From an uncultured bacterium (lineage in GTDB: Bacteria > Bacteroidota > Bacteroidia > Chitinophagales > Chitinophagaceae), in NCBI GenBank assembly GCA_903957405.1, contig CAJBPC010000089.1, forward strand, positions 1 through 8,706: DNA of 8,706 nt, read 5' to 3'. Of this stretch, positions 1-6,877 are shown in pieces. A program made the position numbers and the translations under genes. The notes beneath the pieces are model-generated. The model worked only from the letters and a program-made list of their open reading frames with translations, was not told where the DNA came from and did not search any database. Numbering within the stretch: position 1 is the stretch's first letter; each line of letters opens with the position of its first letter.

Positions 1-1
1 C

Positions 2-1276
2 ACCATCAACCAGAAAATCGAAGGCCTCGAGAAGCAAACCAAGGAAACGGATACGATAAAAGAACACCTTAACAGGCAGATCGAGATCATCAATCAGAAA
101 CGCACGGAACTCGAAAAGCATCAGGAGGAACATATTCGCCGACTGGAGAAAATCGCAGGCCTTACAGCGGAAGAAGCGAAATTCCAGCTGCTGGAAAGCC
201 TTAAACAGGAAGTCCAATCGAAAGCGCTTTCCCTCCAGCAAGAGATCATAGAAGATGCCAAACAAAGAGCCAACAAGGAAGCCCGCAAGATCATCATCCA
301 GTCCATTCAGCGGACGGCTGCGGAACAGACCATTGAGAATACCGTCACGGTATTCAACCTTGAAAGCGATGAGATAAAGGGACAGATCATCGGCCGTGAA
401 GGGCGAAACATACGGGCCATAGAAGCGGCTACCGGTGTGGATCTGGTCGTGGATGATACGCCAGAGGCCATAGTCCTGTCTTCGTTCGACCCGCTGCGCA
501 GAGAAATCGCCCGTCTTTCGCTGCAAAGATTGGTGGCGGACGGAAGGATACACCCTGCCAGGATCGAGGAGGTTGTGGAAAAAACCCGCAAACAGATAGA
601 AGAACAAGTGATGGAGATCGGGGAAAGAACGATCATTGAACTGGGCATACACGGGCTGCATAAAGAGCTGGTGCGTGTCGTTGGAAAGATGCGGTTTCGA
701 TCATCCTATGGTCAAAACCTGCTCATGCATAGCCGGGAAGTGGCGAATCTCTGCGGTATCATGGCCGCTGAACTGGGCCTGAATCCTAAGCTGGCAAAGA
801 GGGCGGGCCTACTGCATGACATCGGAAAAGTTCCCGACGAAGAAACCGAACTCAGCCATGCCCTGCTCGGTGGAAAGCTGGCGGAAAAATATGGTGAGAA
901 CCCCGCAGTCGTCAATGCCATTGCAGCACACCATGACGAAACGGAGATGCAGTATGTGATATCCCCCATCATCCAGGCTTGCGACGCCATCAGCGGTGCA
1001 CGACCCGGAGCAAGAAGGGAGATCATGCAGCAATACATTCAGCGGATCAAGGACCTCGAGAACCTTGCCATGGGATATGGCGGCGTAGAAAAAGCATATG
1101 CCATCCAGGCCGGACGTGAACTCCGCGTGATCGTGGAAGCGGATAAAATGACCGATTCCGACAGTGAAAAACTGAGCTTCGAAATGGCGCAGAAGATCCA
1201 AAACGAGATGACCTATCCCGGCCAGATCAAGGTGACGGTCATTCGAGAGAAAAGAGCTGTAAACGTCGCCCGTTAA
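2..1276 (+). CDS. rny: Ribonuclease Y (partial, N-terminus off the left edge)
   Basis: Endoribonuclease Y starts mRNA decay and is normally tethered to the inner membrane by an N-terminal helix. The frame is open from the first bases of the window, so 424 C-terminal residues are seen; roughly the first 90-100 residues of a family usually near 520 (membrane anchor and start of the coiled coil) are missing. Window residues 1-110 are charged, Glu/Lys/Gln-rich coiled coil. Residues about 120-195 form a KH RNA-binding domain with GQIIGREGRNIRAIE. Residues about 240-335 form the HD phosphohydrolase domain: His in LLMHSRE (243), the HD pair in LLHDIGK (272-273), the HH pair (310-311) and the later Asp in ACDAISGARPGARRE (328). 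The tail GQIKVTVIREKRAV is typical of the family. The GTG at 437 lies inside the KH domain and is not a start. No hairpin terminator is seen after the TAA stop. Confidence 0.96.
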   Translation, partial: TINQKIEGLEKQTKETDTIKEHLNRQIEIINQKRTELEKHQEEHIRRLEKIAGLTAEEAKFQLLESLKQEVQSKALSLQQEIIEDAKQRANKEARKIIIQSIQRTAAEQTIENTVTVFNLESDEIKGQIIGREGRNIRAIEAATGVDLVVDDTPEAIVLSSFDPLRREIARLSLQRLVADGRIHPARIEEVVEKTRKQIEEQVMEIGERTIIELGIHGLHKELVRVVGKMRFRSSYGQNLLMHSREVANLCGIMAAELGLNPKLAKRAGLLHDIGKVPDEETELSHALLGGKLAEKYGENPAVVNAIAAHHDETEMQYVISPIIQACDAISGARPGARREIMQQYIQRIKDLENLAMGYGGVEKAYAIQAGRELRVIVEADKMTDSDSEKLSFEMAQKIQNEMTYPGQIKVTVIREKRAVNVAR

Positions 1277-1303
1277 TTAAGAAAATTCGCTTTTAAAAAT
1301 ATC

Positions 1304-1334
1304 TTTGAACAATTCATCAAAAGGCATACCTTTG
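1304..1334 (+). promoter_or_regulatory. Bacteroidota-type promoter of rplS
   Basis: TTTG at 1304-1307 and TACCTTTG at 1327-1334 are separated by 19 bases, a full match to the known Bacteroidota consensus (TTTG about 19-21 bases before TAnnTTTG). The -7 box ends 20 bases before the rplS ATG, so the transcript leader should be only about 12-15 bases long. This gives rplS transcription of its own, independent of rny. Confidence 0.75.
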
Positions 1335-1354
1335 CCGTCCTAAAATCACTGGTT

Positions 1355-1711
1355 ATGAACGCAGCCGTAGCATATATACATCAGCAATTATCCACCACCA
1401 ACGCCTTCCCCGCGTTCAAGGCTGGCGACAACGTGACGGTGAACTATAAAATCATCGAAGGCAACAAGGAGCGTATCCAAAGCTTCAAGGGAGATGTGAT
1501 AAAGCGCCAAGGAGATGGCCACACTGCCACTTTCACGGTTCGCAAGATATCCGACAGTATCGGAGTGGAAAGGACTTTCCCCGTATCGTCCCCACACATC
1601 GAGTCTGTCACCTTGAACAAAGTAGGTAAGGTGAGTCGCGCGAAATTGTACTACCTCCGTGGCCGCAGCGGAAAGAGCGCAAGAATCGCAGAGAAAAGGG
1701 TCAACAGATAA
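1355..1711 (+). CDS. rplS: 50S ribosomal protein L19
   Basis: L19 is a large-subunit ribosomal protein at the interface with the 30S subunit. The 118-residue length is the family norm (about 115-120). The signature is clear: FKAGDNVTVNYKIIEG near residues 21-36 forms the start of the beta-barrel, IQSFKGDVIKRQG follows, then TVRKISDSIGVERTFPVSSP and the basic C-terminal block VGKVSRAKLYYLRGRSGKSA. The ATG at 1355 has no Shine-Dalgarno sequence before it, which is normal in Bacteroidota. The gene has its own promoter and is followed at once by a strong terminator, so it appears monocistronic, unlike the rpsP-rimM-trmD-rplS operon of Proteobacteria and Firmicutes. Confidence 0.97.
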   Translation: MNAAVAYIHQQLSTTNAFPAFKAGDNVTVNYKIIEGNKERIQSFKGDVIKRQGDGHTATFTVRKISDSIGVERTFPVSSPHIESVTLNKVGKVSRAKLYYLRGRSGKSARIAEKRVNR

Positions 1712-1731
1712 ACAGCCCGAACATAATTTTC

Positions 1732-1762
1732 AGCGGGACCCATACATGGTCCCGCTTTTTTT
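1732..1762 (+). terminator. Rho-independent terminator after rplS
   Basis: A perfect 9-bp stem (AGCGGGACC at 1732-1740 pairing with GGTCCCGCT at 1748-1756) with a 7-base loop is followed by a run of six T (1757-1762). It lies 20 bases after the rplS stop and isolates rplS from tatA. Confidence 0.92.
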
Positions 1763-1778
1763 ATGTCGAAAATAAAGC

Positions 1779-1810
1779 TTGAGGCCCTTGGAAGTATTTT
1801 CGTAAATTTG
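1779..1810 (+). promoter_or_regulatory. Bacteroidota-type promoter of tatA
   Basis: TAAATTTG at 1803-1810 matches the TAnnTTTG -7 box exactly. A TTG at 1779-1781, 21 bases upstream, can serve as the -33 element. The box ends 19 bases before the tatA ATG, and the promoter sits just after the rplS terminator, where a new transcript is expected. Confidence 0.65.
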
Positions 1811-1829
1811 ACAAAGAAAAAAAATCATC

Positions 1830-2039
1830 ATGATGTCACCTAACCACATATTTCTGATCTCGATGCCGGGTGGAACAGAGTGGATACTCATTGTACTGGC
1901 TGTTCTCATTCTTTTCGGTGGAAGGAAAATCCCTGAATTCATGCGTGGATTGGGAAGGGGTATCCGCGAATTCAACGATGCGAAGACAAATGTCAAGAAT
2001 GAAATCGAGGAAGGAATGAAAGACAAGGAACTTAAATAG
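1830..2039 (+). CDS. tatA: Sec-independent (Tat) translocase subunit TatA
   Basis: TatA oligomerises in the inner membrane to form the passage for folded twin-arginine precursors, working with TatC. The 69-residue protein has the family layout: a short N-terminus, one transmembrane helix at about residues 17-31 (TEWILIVLAVLILFGG), the hinge FGGRKIPE, an amphipathic helix (about 35-50) with the conserved Phe at 48, and a charged tail. A second ATG directly follows the first (1833), so the exact start is uncertain by one codon. TatA and TatB are hard to tell apart by sequence; the short tail and FG hinge favour TatA. No tatC is present in the window. gatA follows after 55 bases with no terminator between, so some co-transcription is likely. 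Confidence 0.93.
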   Translation: MMSPNHIFLISMPGGTEWILIVLAVLILFGGRKIPEFMRGLGRGIREFNDAKTNVKNEIEEGMKDKELK

Positions 2040-2066
2040 TCTTTTCTTTTTCGATCCTTCTATTTG

Positions 2067-2074
2067 CACCTTTG
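2067..2074 (+). promoter_or_regulatory. Possible -7 box ahead of gatA
   Basis: CACCTTTG differs from TAnnTTTG only at the first base and ends 20 bases before the gatA TTG start, the same spacing as at rplS and tatA. No TTG is present at the expected -33 position, only a T-rich stretch near 2042-2051, so this may be weak or not a promoter at all. Confidence 0.33.
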
Positions 2075-2094
2075 AAACCCAAAGTTGACAGGGT

Positions 2095-3519
2095 TTGTAC
2101 ACTCATCGTTCTATAACAGCATTTCATGAACAGATCGATGCGGGGGAGATTTCCTGCGCTTCCGTGACGTTAGGCTATTTGTCACGCATACGTGATAAGG
2201 TACATCTGAATGCATTTGTTGAAGTGTACGCAGATGAAGCACTTCAACGGGCACAATTTCTGGATGAGAAGAAAAAAAGCGGGATCCAAACCGGAAAATT
2301 ATTCGGTGTGGTGGTCGCTATAAAAGATGTGATCTGCCATAAAGGGCACCGCGTCACTGCTGGCTCCAAGATCCTCGCAAACTTCACCTCCATTTACAGT
2401 GCTACGGCAGTCGAACGCATGCTGGCAGAAGATGCCATCATCATCGGCAGTCTGAACTGCGATGAGTTTGCCATGGGCTCTTCCAATGAAAACTCCACCT
2501 ACGGCAAAGTACTCAATCCGCTGGATGAGTCTCGCGTACCGGGTGGATCCTCGGGAGGTTCGGCTGCCGCAGTAGCTGCCGGACTTTGCATGGTCAGCCT
2601 CGGAAGCGATACCGGTGGATCCGTAAGGCAACCTGCCGATTTCTGTGGAATCATTGGTTTCAAACCGGGATATGGCCGTATTTCTCGTTACGGACTGATT
2701 GCCTATGCCTCCTCATTCGACCAAATCGGTATCCTGGGAACTGCAGTGGAAGATATTGCGCTGATGCTTGCCGTGATTGCCGGAAGCGATGGCATGGATA
2801 GCACAGCCACCCAGGAAGCACCATCAGACTATCACACTGCATTGACCTCTAGCCAGACATACAGGATCGCCTACTTCAACCAGGCAATGGATCACCCGGC
2901 ACTTGACCCAGAGATCGCCGCAGCCATGAAAACCGTGATCTCAAACCTCAAGGCGGAAGGCCACCATGTCGAAGGCATCGATGTAGACTTCCTGGATTAT
3001 GTCGTTCCAACATATTATATCCTGACTACAGCAGAAGCTTCGTCAAACCTATCAAGATTCGATGGCGTCAAATTTGGCCACAGAACAAAAGAGGATGTTA
3101 AAGACCTGGATGATTTTTACAAAAAAACCAGGTCTGAAGGGTTCGGAAAAGAAGTGAAAAGGCGAATAATGCTTGGTACTTTCGTACTCAGTACCGGATA
3201 CTTTGACGCTTATTTCACCCGGGCACAACAAGCCAGACAACTTATCTGCCATAAAACAGCACTGATTTTCAATAACTTCGATATCATCATCCTACCCACT
3301 TCTCCAACAACAGCATTCCGATTCGGAGAGAAAAGCGAAGACGCTGTTTCGATGTTCCTGTCAGACATATTCACAGTATATGCGAATCTTGCAGGAATTC
3401 CGGGGATAAGTTTTCCTGTCGCCAAACACTCAAATGGCATGGCTTTTGGTATACAGGGCATGTCTGCAAAAAACGGCGAACTTATTTTACTCCGATTTGC
3501 GAAATCCCAGTATCCATGA
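2095..3519 (+). CDS. gatA: Asp-tRNA(Asn)/Glu-tRNA(Gln) amidotransferase subunit A
   Basis: GatA is the glutaminase subunit of GatCAB: it releases ammonia from glutamine, which GatB uses to convert Glu-tRNA(Gln) or Asp-tRNA(Asn) to the amide form. The 474 residues carry the amidase-signature fold. The catalytic Ser-cisSer-Lys triad is intact: Lys77 in VAIKDV, Ser152 in PGGSSGGSAAA and Ser176 in SDTGGSVRQP, each two positions earlier than in Staphylococcus aureus GatA. ISRYGLIAYASSFDQIG follows, and the C-terminus FGIQGMSAKNGELILLRFA is family-typical. The start is TTG: a stop at 2086-2088 in the same frame lies just upstream, and an ATG start would remove conserved N-terminal residues. Other amidases share the signature, but full length and end-to-end resemblance favour GatA. 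gatB and gatC are not in the window. Confidence 0.93.
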   Translation: MYTHRSITAFHEQIDAGEISCASVTLGYLSRIRDKVHLNAFVEVYADEALQRAQFLDEKKKSGIQTGKLFGVVVAIKDVICHKGHRVTAGSKILANFTSIYSATAVERMLAEDAIIIGSLNCDEFAMGSSNENSTYGKVLNPLDESRVPGGSSGGSAAAVAAGLCMVSLGSDTGGSVRQPADFCGIIGFKPGYGRISRYGLIAYASSFDQIGILGTAVEDIALMLAVIAGSDGMDSTATQEAPSDYHTALTSSQTYRIAYFNQAMDHPALDPEIAAAMKTVISNLKAEGHHVEGIDVDFLDYVVPTYYILTTAEASSNLSRFDGVKFGHRTKEDVKDLDDFYKKTRSEGFGKEVKRRIMLGTFVLSTGYFDAYFTRAQQARQLICHKTALIFNNFDIIILPTSPTTAFRFGEKSEDAVSMFLSDIFTVYANLAGIPGISFPVAKHSNGMAFGIQGMSAKNGELILLRFAKSQYP

Positions 3520-3607
3520 TAAGACTCCGGGAATCCCGACCCGGATGCAAAACGCCTGTATGATGTAAACATTGACCGTTCAGAAATGAACTAAATTGTT
3601 GATGATC

Positions 3608-4705
3608 ATGAAGTTAAATGTAAAAAATAAAATTCCGACACTCTTGCTCATGATCATGTCATGGACATCAATGTCAGCTAAAGACCAACACCAGGATTCC
3701 CTTCCCTCCCAATTAAGGGAACTCGTGATCATCCCGACCGATGCATCACAGACTGCCGAAGAAAGCACAACAGTAAATTCAGCTACAGCAAGATCAGGTT
3801 ATTCAACATCGCTGCTCGAACTTCATCCTTTGGCGATTTCATTTGTCAAAGATTACTTAGAAGACAACACGAAACGCCTCGAAAAGATGAAAGGTTGGGG
3901 CACGCCTTACTTCAGGATGATCGATAACATATTCGCGCAATATAATATTCCTACGGAGTTGAAATACCTCGCAGTGGTCGAATCAAACCTCAAGTCAAGC
4001 GCAGTATCCTATAAGGGTGCTGTAGGGCCATGGCAGTTCATGCCGGAAACCGGAAGAACAATGGGCCTCAGGGTTTCCCCCTCGCAGGATGATCGAACAG
4101 ACCTGTACAAAAGCACACATGCTGCTGCAAAATACCTCCGCACCCTATACAGACAGATGGGAGATTGGCTTTTAGTGATTGCCGCTTACAATGGAGGCCC
4201 CGGCCGTGTAGAATCCGCAATCAGAAAAAGCAACAGCCGTGATTTTTGGAAACTCCAGTACCAACTCCCTGCAGAGTCAAGGAACCATGTGAAGAAATTC
4301 ATCGCCACGCATTATATCATGGAGGGTAAGGGGGGCGAAACCACCGGTATTCCTGTTAAACAAACAAATACCGTTGCAGCGATCGATAGCAATCTAATAA
4401 GGGGCACAACGACACAAACCATCACCGGAAAGTTTTTGTCCCTCATCATTGCCAAGAATCTCGCGATGGACATACAACATTTCAACATGCTGAATCCCGG
4501 GTTCGACAGTAAAGTCGGAACAGAGGCTTATAGTCTCAGATTACCGGTTGCAAAAATGGAGGCTTTCAATGCCAATAGAATGACAATTCTGGCGGAATCT
4601 GTGCAATTTTTCCTGAATAGTACACCATACGACAAAGATAAATTCCCCGGAACCATCGAATTACCGGCCGCCAATAAAGAAAACAGGAAGGCCGCTACAA
4701 GGTAA
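3608..4705 (+). CDS. Exported lytic transglycosylase, MltD-like (GH23/SLT domain)
   Basis: This enzyme should cleave the MurNAc-GlcNAc bond of peptidoglycan, leaving 1,6-anhydroMurNAc ends, in the periplasm. From the ATG at 3608 the protein has 365 residues and begins with a signal peptide (basic MKLNVKNK, hydrophobic TLLLMIMSW, likely cleavage after SMSA near residue 24). No lipobox cysteine is seen, so it is probably not a lipoprotein. The SLT domain spans about 95-240: catalytic Glu125 in LAVVESNLKSSAVS, then GAVGPWQFMPETGR and VIAAYNGGPGRV. Residues about 270-325 (SLIIAKNLAMDIQHFNMLNP to LRLP) resemble the segment between SLT and LysM in Bacteroidota MltD proteins, but the C-terminal LysM repeats are missing. 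An in-frame ATG at 3602 and two TTG codons at 3596 and 3599 are alternative starts. It follows gatA by 88 bases and ends at a terminator. Confidence 0.9.
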   Translation: MKLNVKNKIPTLLLMIMSWTSMSAKDQHQDSLPSQLRELVIIPTDASQTAEESTTVNSATARSGYSTSLLELHPLAISFVKDYLEDNTKRLEKMKGWGTPYFRMIDNIFAQYNIPTELKYLAVVESNLKSSAVSYKGAVGPWQFMPETGRTMGLRVSPSQDDRTDLYKSTHAAAKYLRTLYRQMGDWLLVIAAYNGGPGRVESAIRKSNSRDFWKLQYQLPAESRNHVKKFIATHYIMEGKGGETTGIPVKQTNTVAAIDSNLIRGTTTQTITGKFLSLIIAKNLAMDIQHFNMLNPGFDSKVGTEAYSLRLPVAKMEAFNANRMTILAESVQFFLNSTPYDKDKFPGTIELPAANKENRKAATR

Positions 4706-4731
4706 AAATCCTTAAAGAACCATATCAGAAG

Positions 4732-4756
4732 CCCTGTCCATCGGACGGGGTTTTTT
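4732..4756 (+). terminator. Rho-independent terminator after the transglycosylase gene
   Basis: An 8-bp stem (CCCTGTCC at 4732-4739 with GGACGGGG at 4743-4750, one G-T pair) with a 3-base loop is followed by six T (4751-4756). It lies between the convergent transglycosylase and trmH genes. On the minus strand the stem is not followed by a T run, so it appears to act for plus-strand transcription only. Confidence 0.9.
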
Positions 4757-4781
4757 CATGGGAAGAAGCCTTTCCCGCATA

Positions 4782-5372
4782 TCAACATTCCGTCTGACAA
4801 GACCATCTTTGCCGAATCTCATTTCGCTCTAGTGCAGACATTCCCGGCAAATCATATTGACCACAGTTGATCTTCTGCCGCATGGCTTCATAAAGCGTTA
4901 CCGCGCAGGCTACGGATATATTCAGGGAATGGATCATACCCATCTGAGGAATCATGAAGAAACCATCGCAATGTGATCGCATGTCATCACTCACTCCGTA
5001 TTTCTCGTTACCGAAAACGAGGGCCATATTTCGGGTGAGATCTGAGGCAAAAACAGATGGAATGCCTTCTCCGATAAATGCACCCAGCAACAAATCATAC
5101 TTTAAACGCACGGCTTGCAAGCAGGAATCCCTGTCGGAGAACTGCCGGAGATCGACCCATTTGTTCGCACTCCTACTGCTTTTATAGCCCCATTTTTTTT
5201 TAAGCGGGATGCAGTCGGTTATGGCATAAACCTCCTGAATGCCAACAGCGTCGCAGGTACGCATGACCGCTGCCAGATTGTGGGGATCAAAAACATTCTC
5301 AAGTACAATGCTAAGGTTGCCCTGCCTGTGGCTCAGCACTTCCTCTATTCTGGATATCCGTTCCGGCGTCAT
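4782..5372 (-). CDS. trmH: tRNA (guanosine-2'-O-)-methyltransferase, TrmH-like (SpoU family)
   Basis: SpoU/TrmH enzymes are SAM-dependent SPOUT (trefoil-knot) methyltransferases; TrmH methylates the 2'-O of G18 in the tRNA D-loop. All three motifs are present (numbering from the ATG at 5372, 196 residues): motif 1 NLAAVMRTCDAVG, with Asn32 and the catalytic-type Arg38; motif 2 LVFGNEKYGVS near 119-129; motif 3 MIPQMGMIHSLNISVA near 140-155, followed by LYEAMRQK. The N-terminus MTPERISRIEEVL aligns with E. coli TrmH (MNPTRYARICEML), which supports the ATG at 5372. The upstream in-frame TTG at 5390 overlaps the promoter -7 box and cannot be transcribed from it. The protein is about 30 residues shorter than E. 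coli TrmH at the C-terminus. Other SpoU paralogues (TrmL, RlmB) are alternatives, but overall similarity is best to TrmH. Confidence 0.88.
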   Translation of the reverse strand: MTPERISRIEEVLSHRQGNLSIVLENVFDPHNLAAVMRTCDAVGIQEVYAITDCIPLKKKWGYKSSRSANKWVDLRQFSDRDSCLQAVRLKYDLLLGAFIGEGIPSVFASDLTRNMALVFGNEKYGVSDDMRSHCDGFFMIPQMGMIHSLNISVACAVTLYEAMRQKINCGQYDLPGMSALERNEIRQRWSCQTEC

Positions 5373-5387
5373 GATTTTTTCAATTTG

Positions 5388-5395
5388 CAAATGTA
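5388..5395 (-). promoter_or_regulatory. -7 box of the trmH promoter
   Basis: Read on the minus strand, 5395 to 5388 is TACATTTG, an exact TAnnTTTG match ending 15 bases before the trmH ATG. The -33 region around 5414-5419 has only a partial match (TGTTTA). The position implies a leader of about 10 bases and decides the trmH start in favour of 5372. Confidence 0.55.
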
Positions 5396-5452
5396 CAGAA
5401 ACGTCGCTTCAGCTAAACATCAGCGATCAAACGCAATTCCGTACAAGTTCTT

Positions 5453-5460
5453 TATCTTTC
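5453..5460 (+). promoter_or_regulatory. Possible -7 box of nhaA
   Basis: TATCTTTC matches TAnnTTTG in seven of eight positions and ends 17 bases before the nhaA ATG, in line with the spacing at the other genes here. No good TTG is found at the expected -33 distance, so the call is tentative. Confidence 0.35.
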
Positions 5461-5477
5461 GGAGATATACCATTCAC

Positions 5478-6815
5478 ATGAAAGACAAAGGAATTAACGT
5501 TAAGCCTGTGGATAGAATTATGAAACCATTCCTTCGTTTCATACATAAAAGCAGCACCAGCGGAATAGTATTGTTCGCGTCTGCCTTTGTAGCCATAATA
5601 CTCTCGAATTCTCCCTGGTCGGAATCATTTCACCATATTTGGGAAATCGAATTTTCCATTGGTTTCAACGGAAGAATGCTCTCAAAAAGCCTTCACCATT
5701 GGATCAACGACGGACTAATGGCCGTATTCTTCTTCGTAGTTGGGCTTGAATTGAAACGCGAGATCATGGCTGGTGAACTCAGCACTCTCTCAAAAGCTGC
5801 GCTACCCATCGCTGCGGCTGCCGGTGGAATGATCTTTCCCGCATTGATCTACATATTCTTCAATCCGGAAGGTGATGCGGCATCAGGATGGGGGATTCCG
5901 ATGGCCACCGACATAGCATTCGCATTAGGAATCCTGTATCTGCTTGGCGATCGTGTTCCGATGACATTAAAGATCTTCCTGACCGCTCTCGCCATTGCAG
6001 ATGATATCGGAGCTGTGTTGGTGATCGCCTTTTTCTACACGTCAGAAATCCATTTTGATAGTCTTTTACAGGCCGGGGGGTATCTTGCTGTCCTCACTAT
6101 TGCGAACCGTATCGGCATTCGCAACTCGATTTTCTATGCTGTGATAGGAATAGGCGGTGTCTGGCTTGCATTTTTACTATCTGGCGTCCATGCCACTATT
6201 GCGGCCGTGTTGATCGCATTCACCATACCTGCTTCAGTCAAGGTGAATGAGGAATACTATTCGACTGAACTCGAAACATTGTTGCAGCGGTTCAAGGACG
6301 AAGAACCAAACAACGTATCATTGGTGACAAATGAGCAACTGCACATCGTGGAAGCCATTCAAAACCTCTCCAAAAAAGCACTTACGCCCCTGCAGCAACT
6401 CGAGCATACCCTGCATCCTTTCGTATCTTTTGTCATCATGCCGCTGTTCGCGCTGAGCAATGCCGGCGTGAGCATCGATTCGACTTTCTTCAGCAACCTT
6501 ACCAGTCCGGTTGCCATCGGTGTATTTTCCGGCCTACTGCTGGGTAAATTCATCGGCGTGATGGCCGTAGCGATGATCTTTCTGAAGCTTGGCTGGGCCC
6601 GGATGCCTGAGGGAATGACATTGCTCCACCTGGCTGGAGGTGCCGTTCTCGCAGGCATCGGATTCACTATGTCACTTTTCATTTCAGAACTTGCCTTCGC
6701 AGATGAACTACTCATAAGGCAGGCACGGATAGGGATTCTATGCGCTTCCTTACTATCGAGTCTGGCAGGATACTTTATCATCAGGCATGCCTGTCGAGGG
6801 GGAAAAGTCATCTGA
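5478..6815 (+). CDS. nhaA: Na+/H+ antiporter NhaA
   Basis: NhaA is an inner-membrane antiporter that expels Na+ (or Li+) in exchange for two H+, serving pH and sodium homeostasis. From the ATG at 5478 it has 445 residues with about a dozen hydrophobic segments. Key residues known from E. coli NhaA are present: INDGLMAVFFFVVGLELKRE (about 76-95, with the Glu of the pH-sensing region), Asp145 in ATDIAFALG, the ion-binding pair Asp175-Asp176 in LALAIADDIGAV and the TM10-type Lys357 in LLLGKFIG. The conserved end LAGIGFTMSLFISELAF is also seen. A hydrophilic stretch at about 254-310 between TM segments is some 40 residues longer than in E. coli NhaA (388 aa). The frame is open upstream to 5115, but that part runs antisense to trmH and has no membrane character, so it is not included. 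nudK follows after 62 bases without a terminator. Confidence 0.95.
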   Translation: MKDKGINVKPVDRIMKPFLRFIHKSSTSGIVLFASAFVAIILSNSPWSESFHHIWEIEFSIGFNGRMLSKSLHHWINDGLMAVFFFVVGLELKREIMAGELSTLSKAALPIAAAAGGMIFPALIYIFFNPEGDAASGWGIPMATDIAFALGILYLLGDRVPMTLKIFLTALAIADDIGAVLVIAFFYTSEIHFDSLLQAGGYLAVLTIANRIGIRNSIFYAVIGIGGVWLAFLLSGVHATIAAVLIAFTIPASVKVNEEYYSTELETLLQRFKDEEPNNVSLVTNEQLHIVEAIQNLSKKALTPLQQLEHTLHPFVSFVIMPLFALSNAGVSIDSTFFSNLTSPVAIGVFSGLLLGKFIGVMAVAMIFLKLGWARMPEGMTLLHLAGGAVLAGIGFTMSLFISELAFADELLIRQARIGILCASLLSSLAGYFIIRHACRGGKVI

Positions 6816-6877
6816 ACCGATCTTCGCAGGTGCGTTACAAAACTTGTATGACCCACGAAATTTCCAATGAACAGCAC

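Noticed and set aside
712..1201. Minus-strand open frames of over 100 codons opposite rny
   Set aside because: They mirror the strongly conserved HD-domain coding sequence, overlap each other in different frames and match no family.
437..1276. GTG at 437 as the start of a shorter rny
   Set aside because: It lies inside the KH domain, and the frame upstream is open and clearly RNase Y (coiled coil and first half of KH).
2085..2090. TTGACA resembling a sigma-70 -35 box before gatA
   Set aside because: No TATAAT-like box lies 16-18 bases downstream, it would fall inside gatA, and Bacteroidota use a different consensus.
3527..3544. CCGGG/CCCGG hairpin after gatA as a terminator
   Set aside because: It has only five base pairs, and no T run follows.
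3210..3572. Minus-strand 120-codon open frame opposite the gatA end
   Set aside because: It is a shadow of conserved gatA sequence with no promoter-like element and no recognisable domain.
5115..5477. Upstream in-frame extension of nhaA of about 121 codons
   Set aside because: It runs antisense to trmH, shows no membrane or domain character, and the conserved NhaA N-terminal region begins just after the ATG at 5478.
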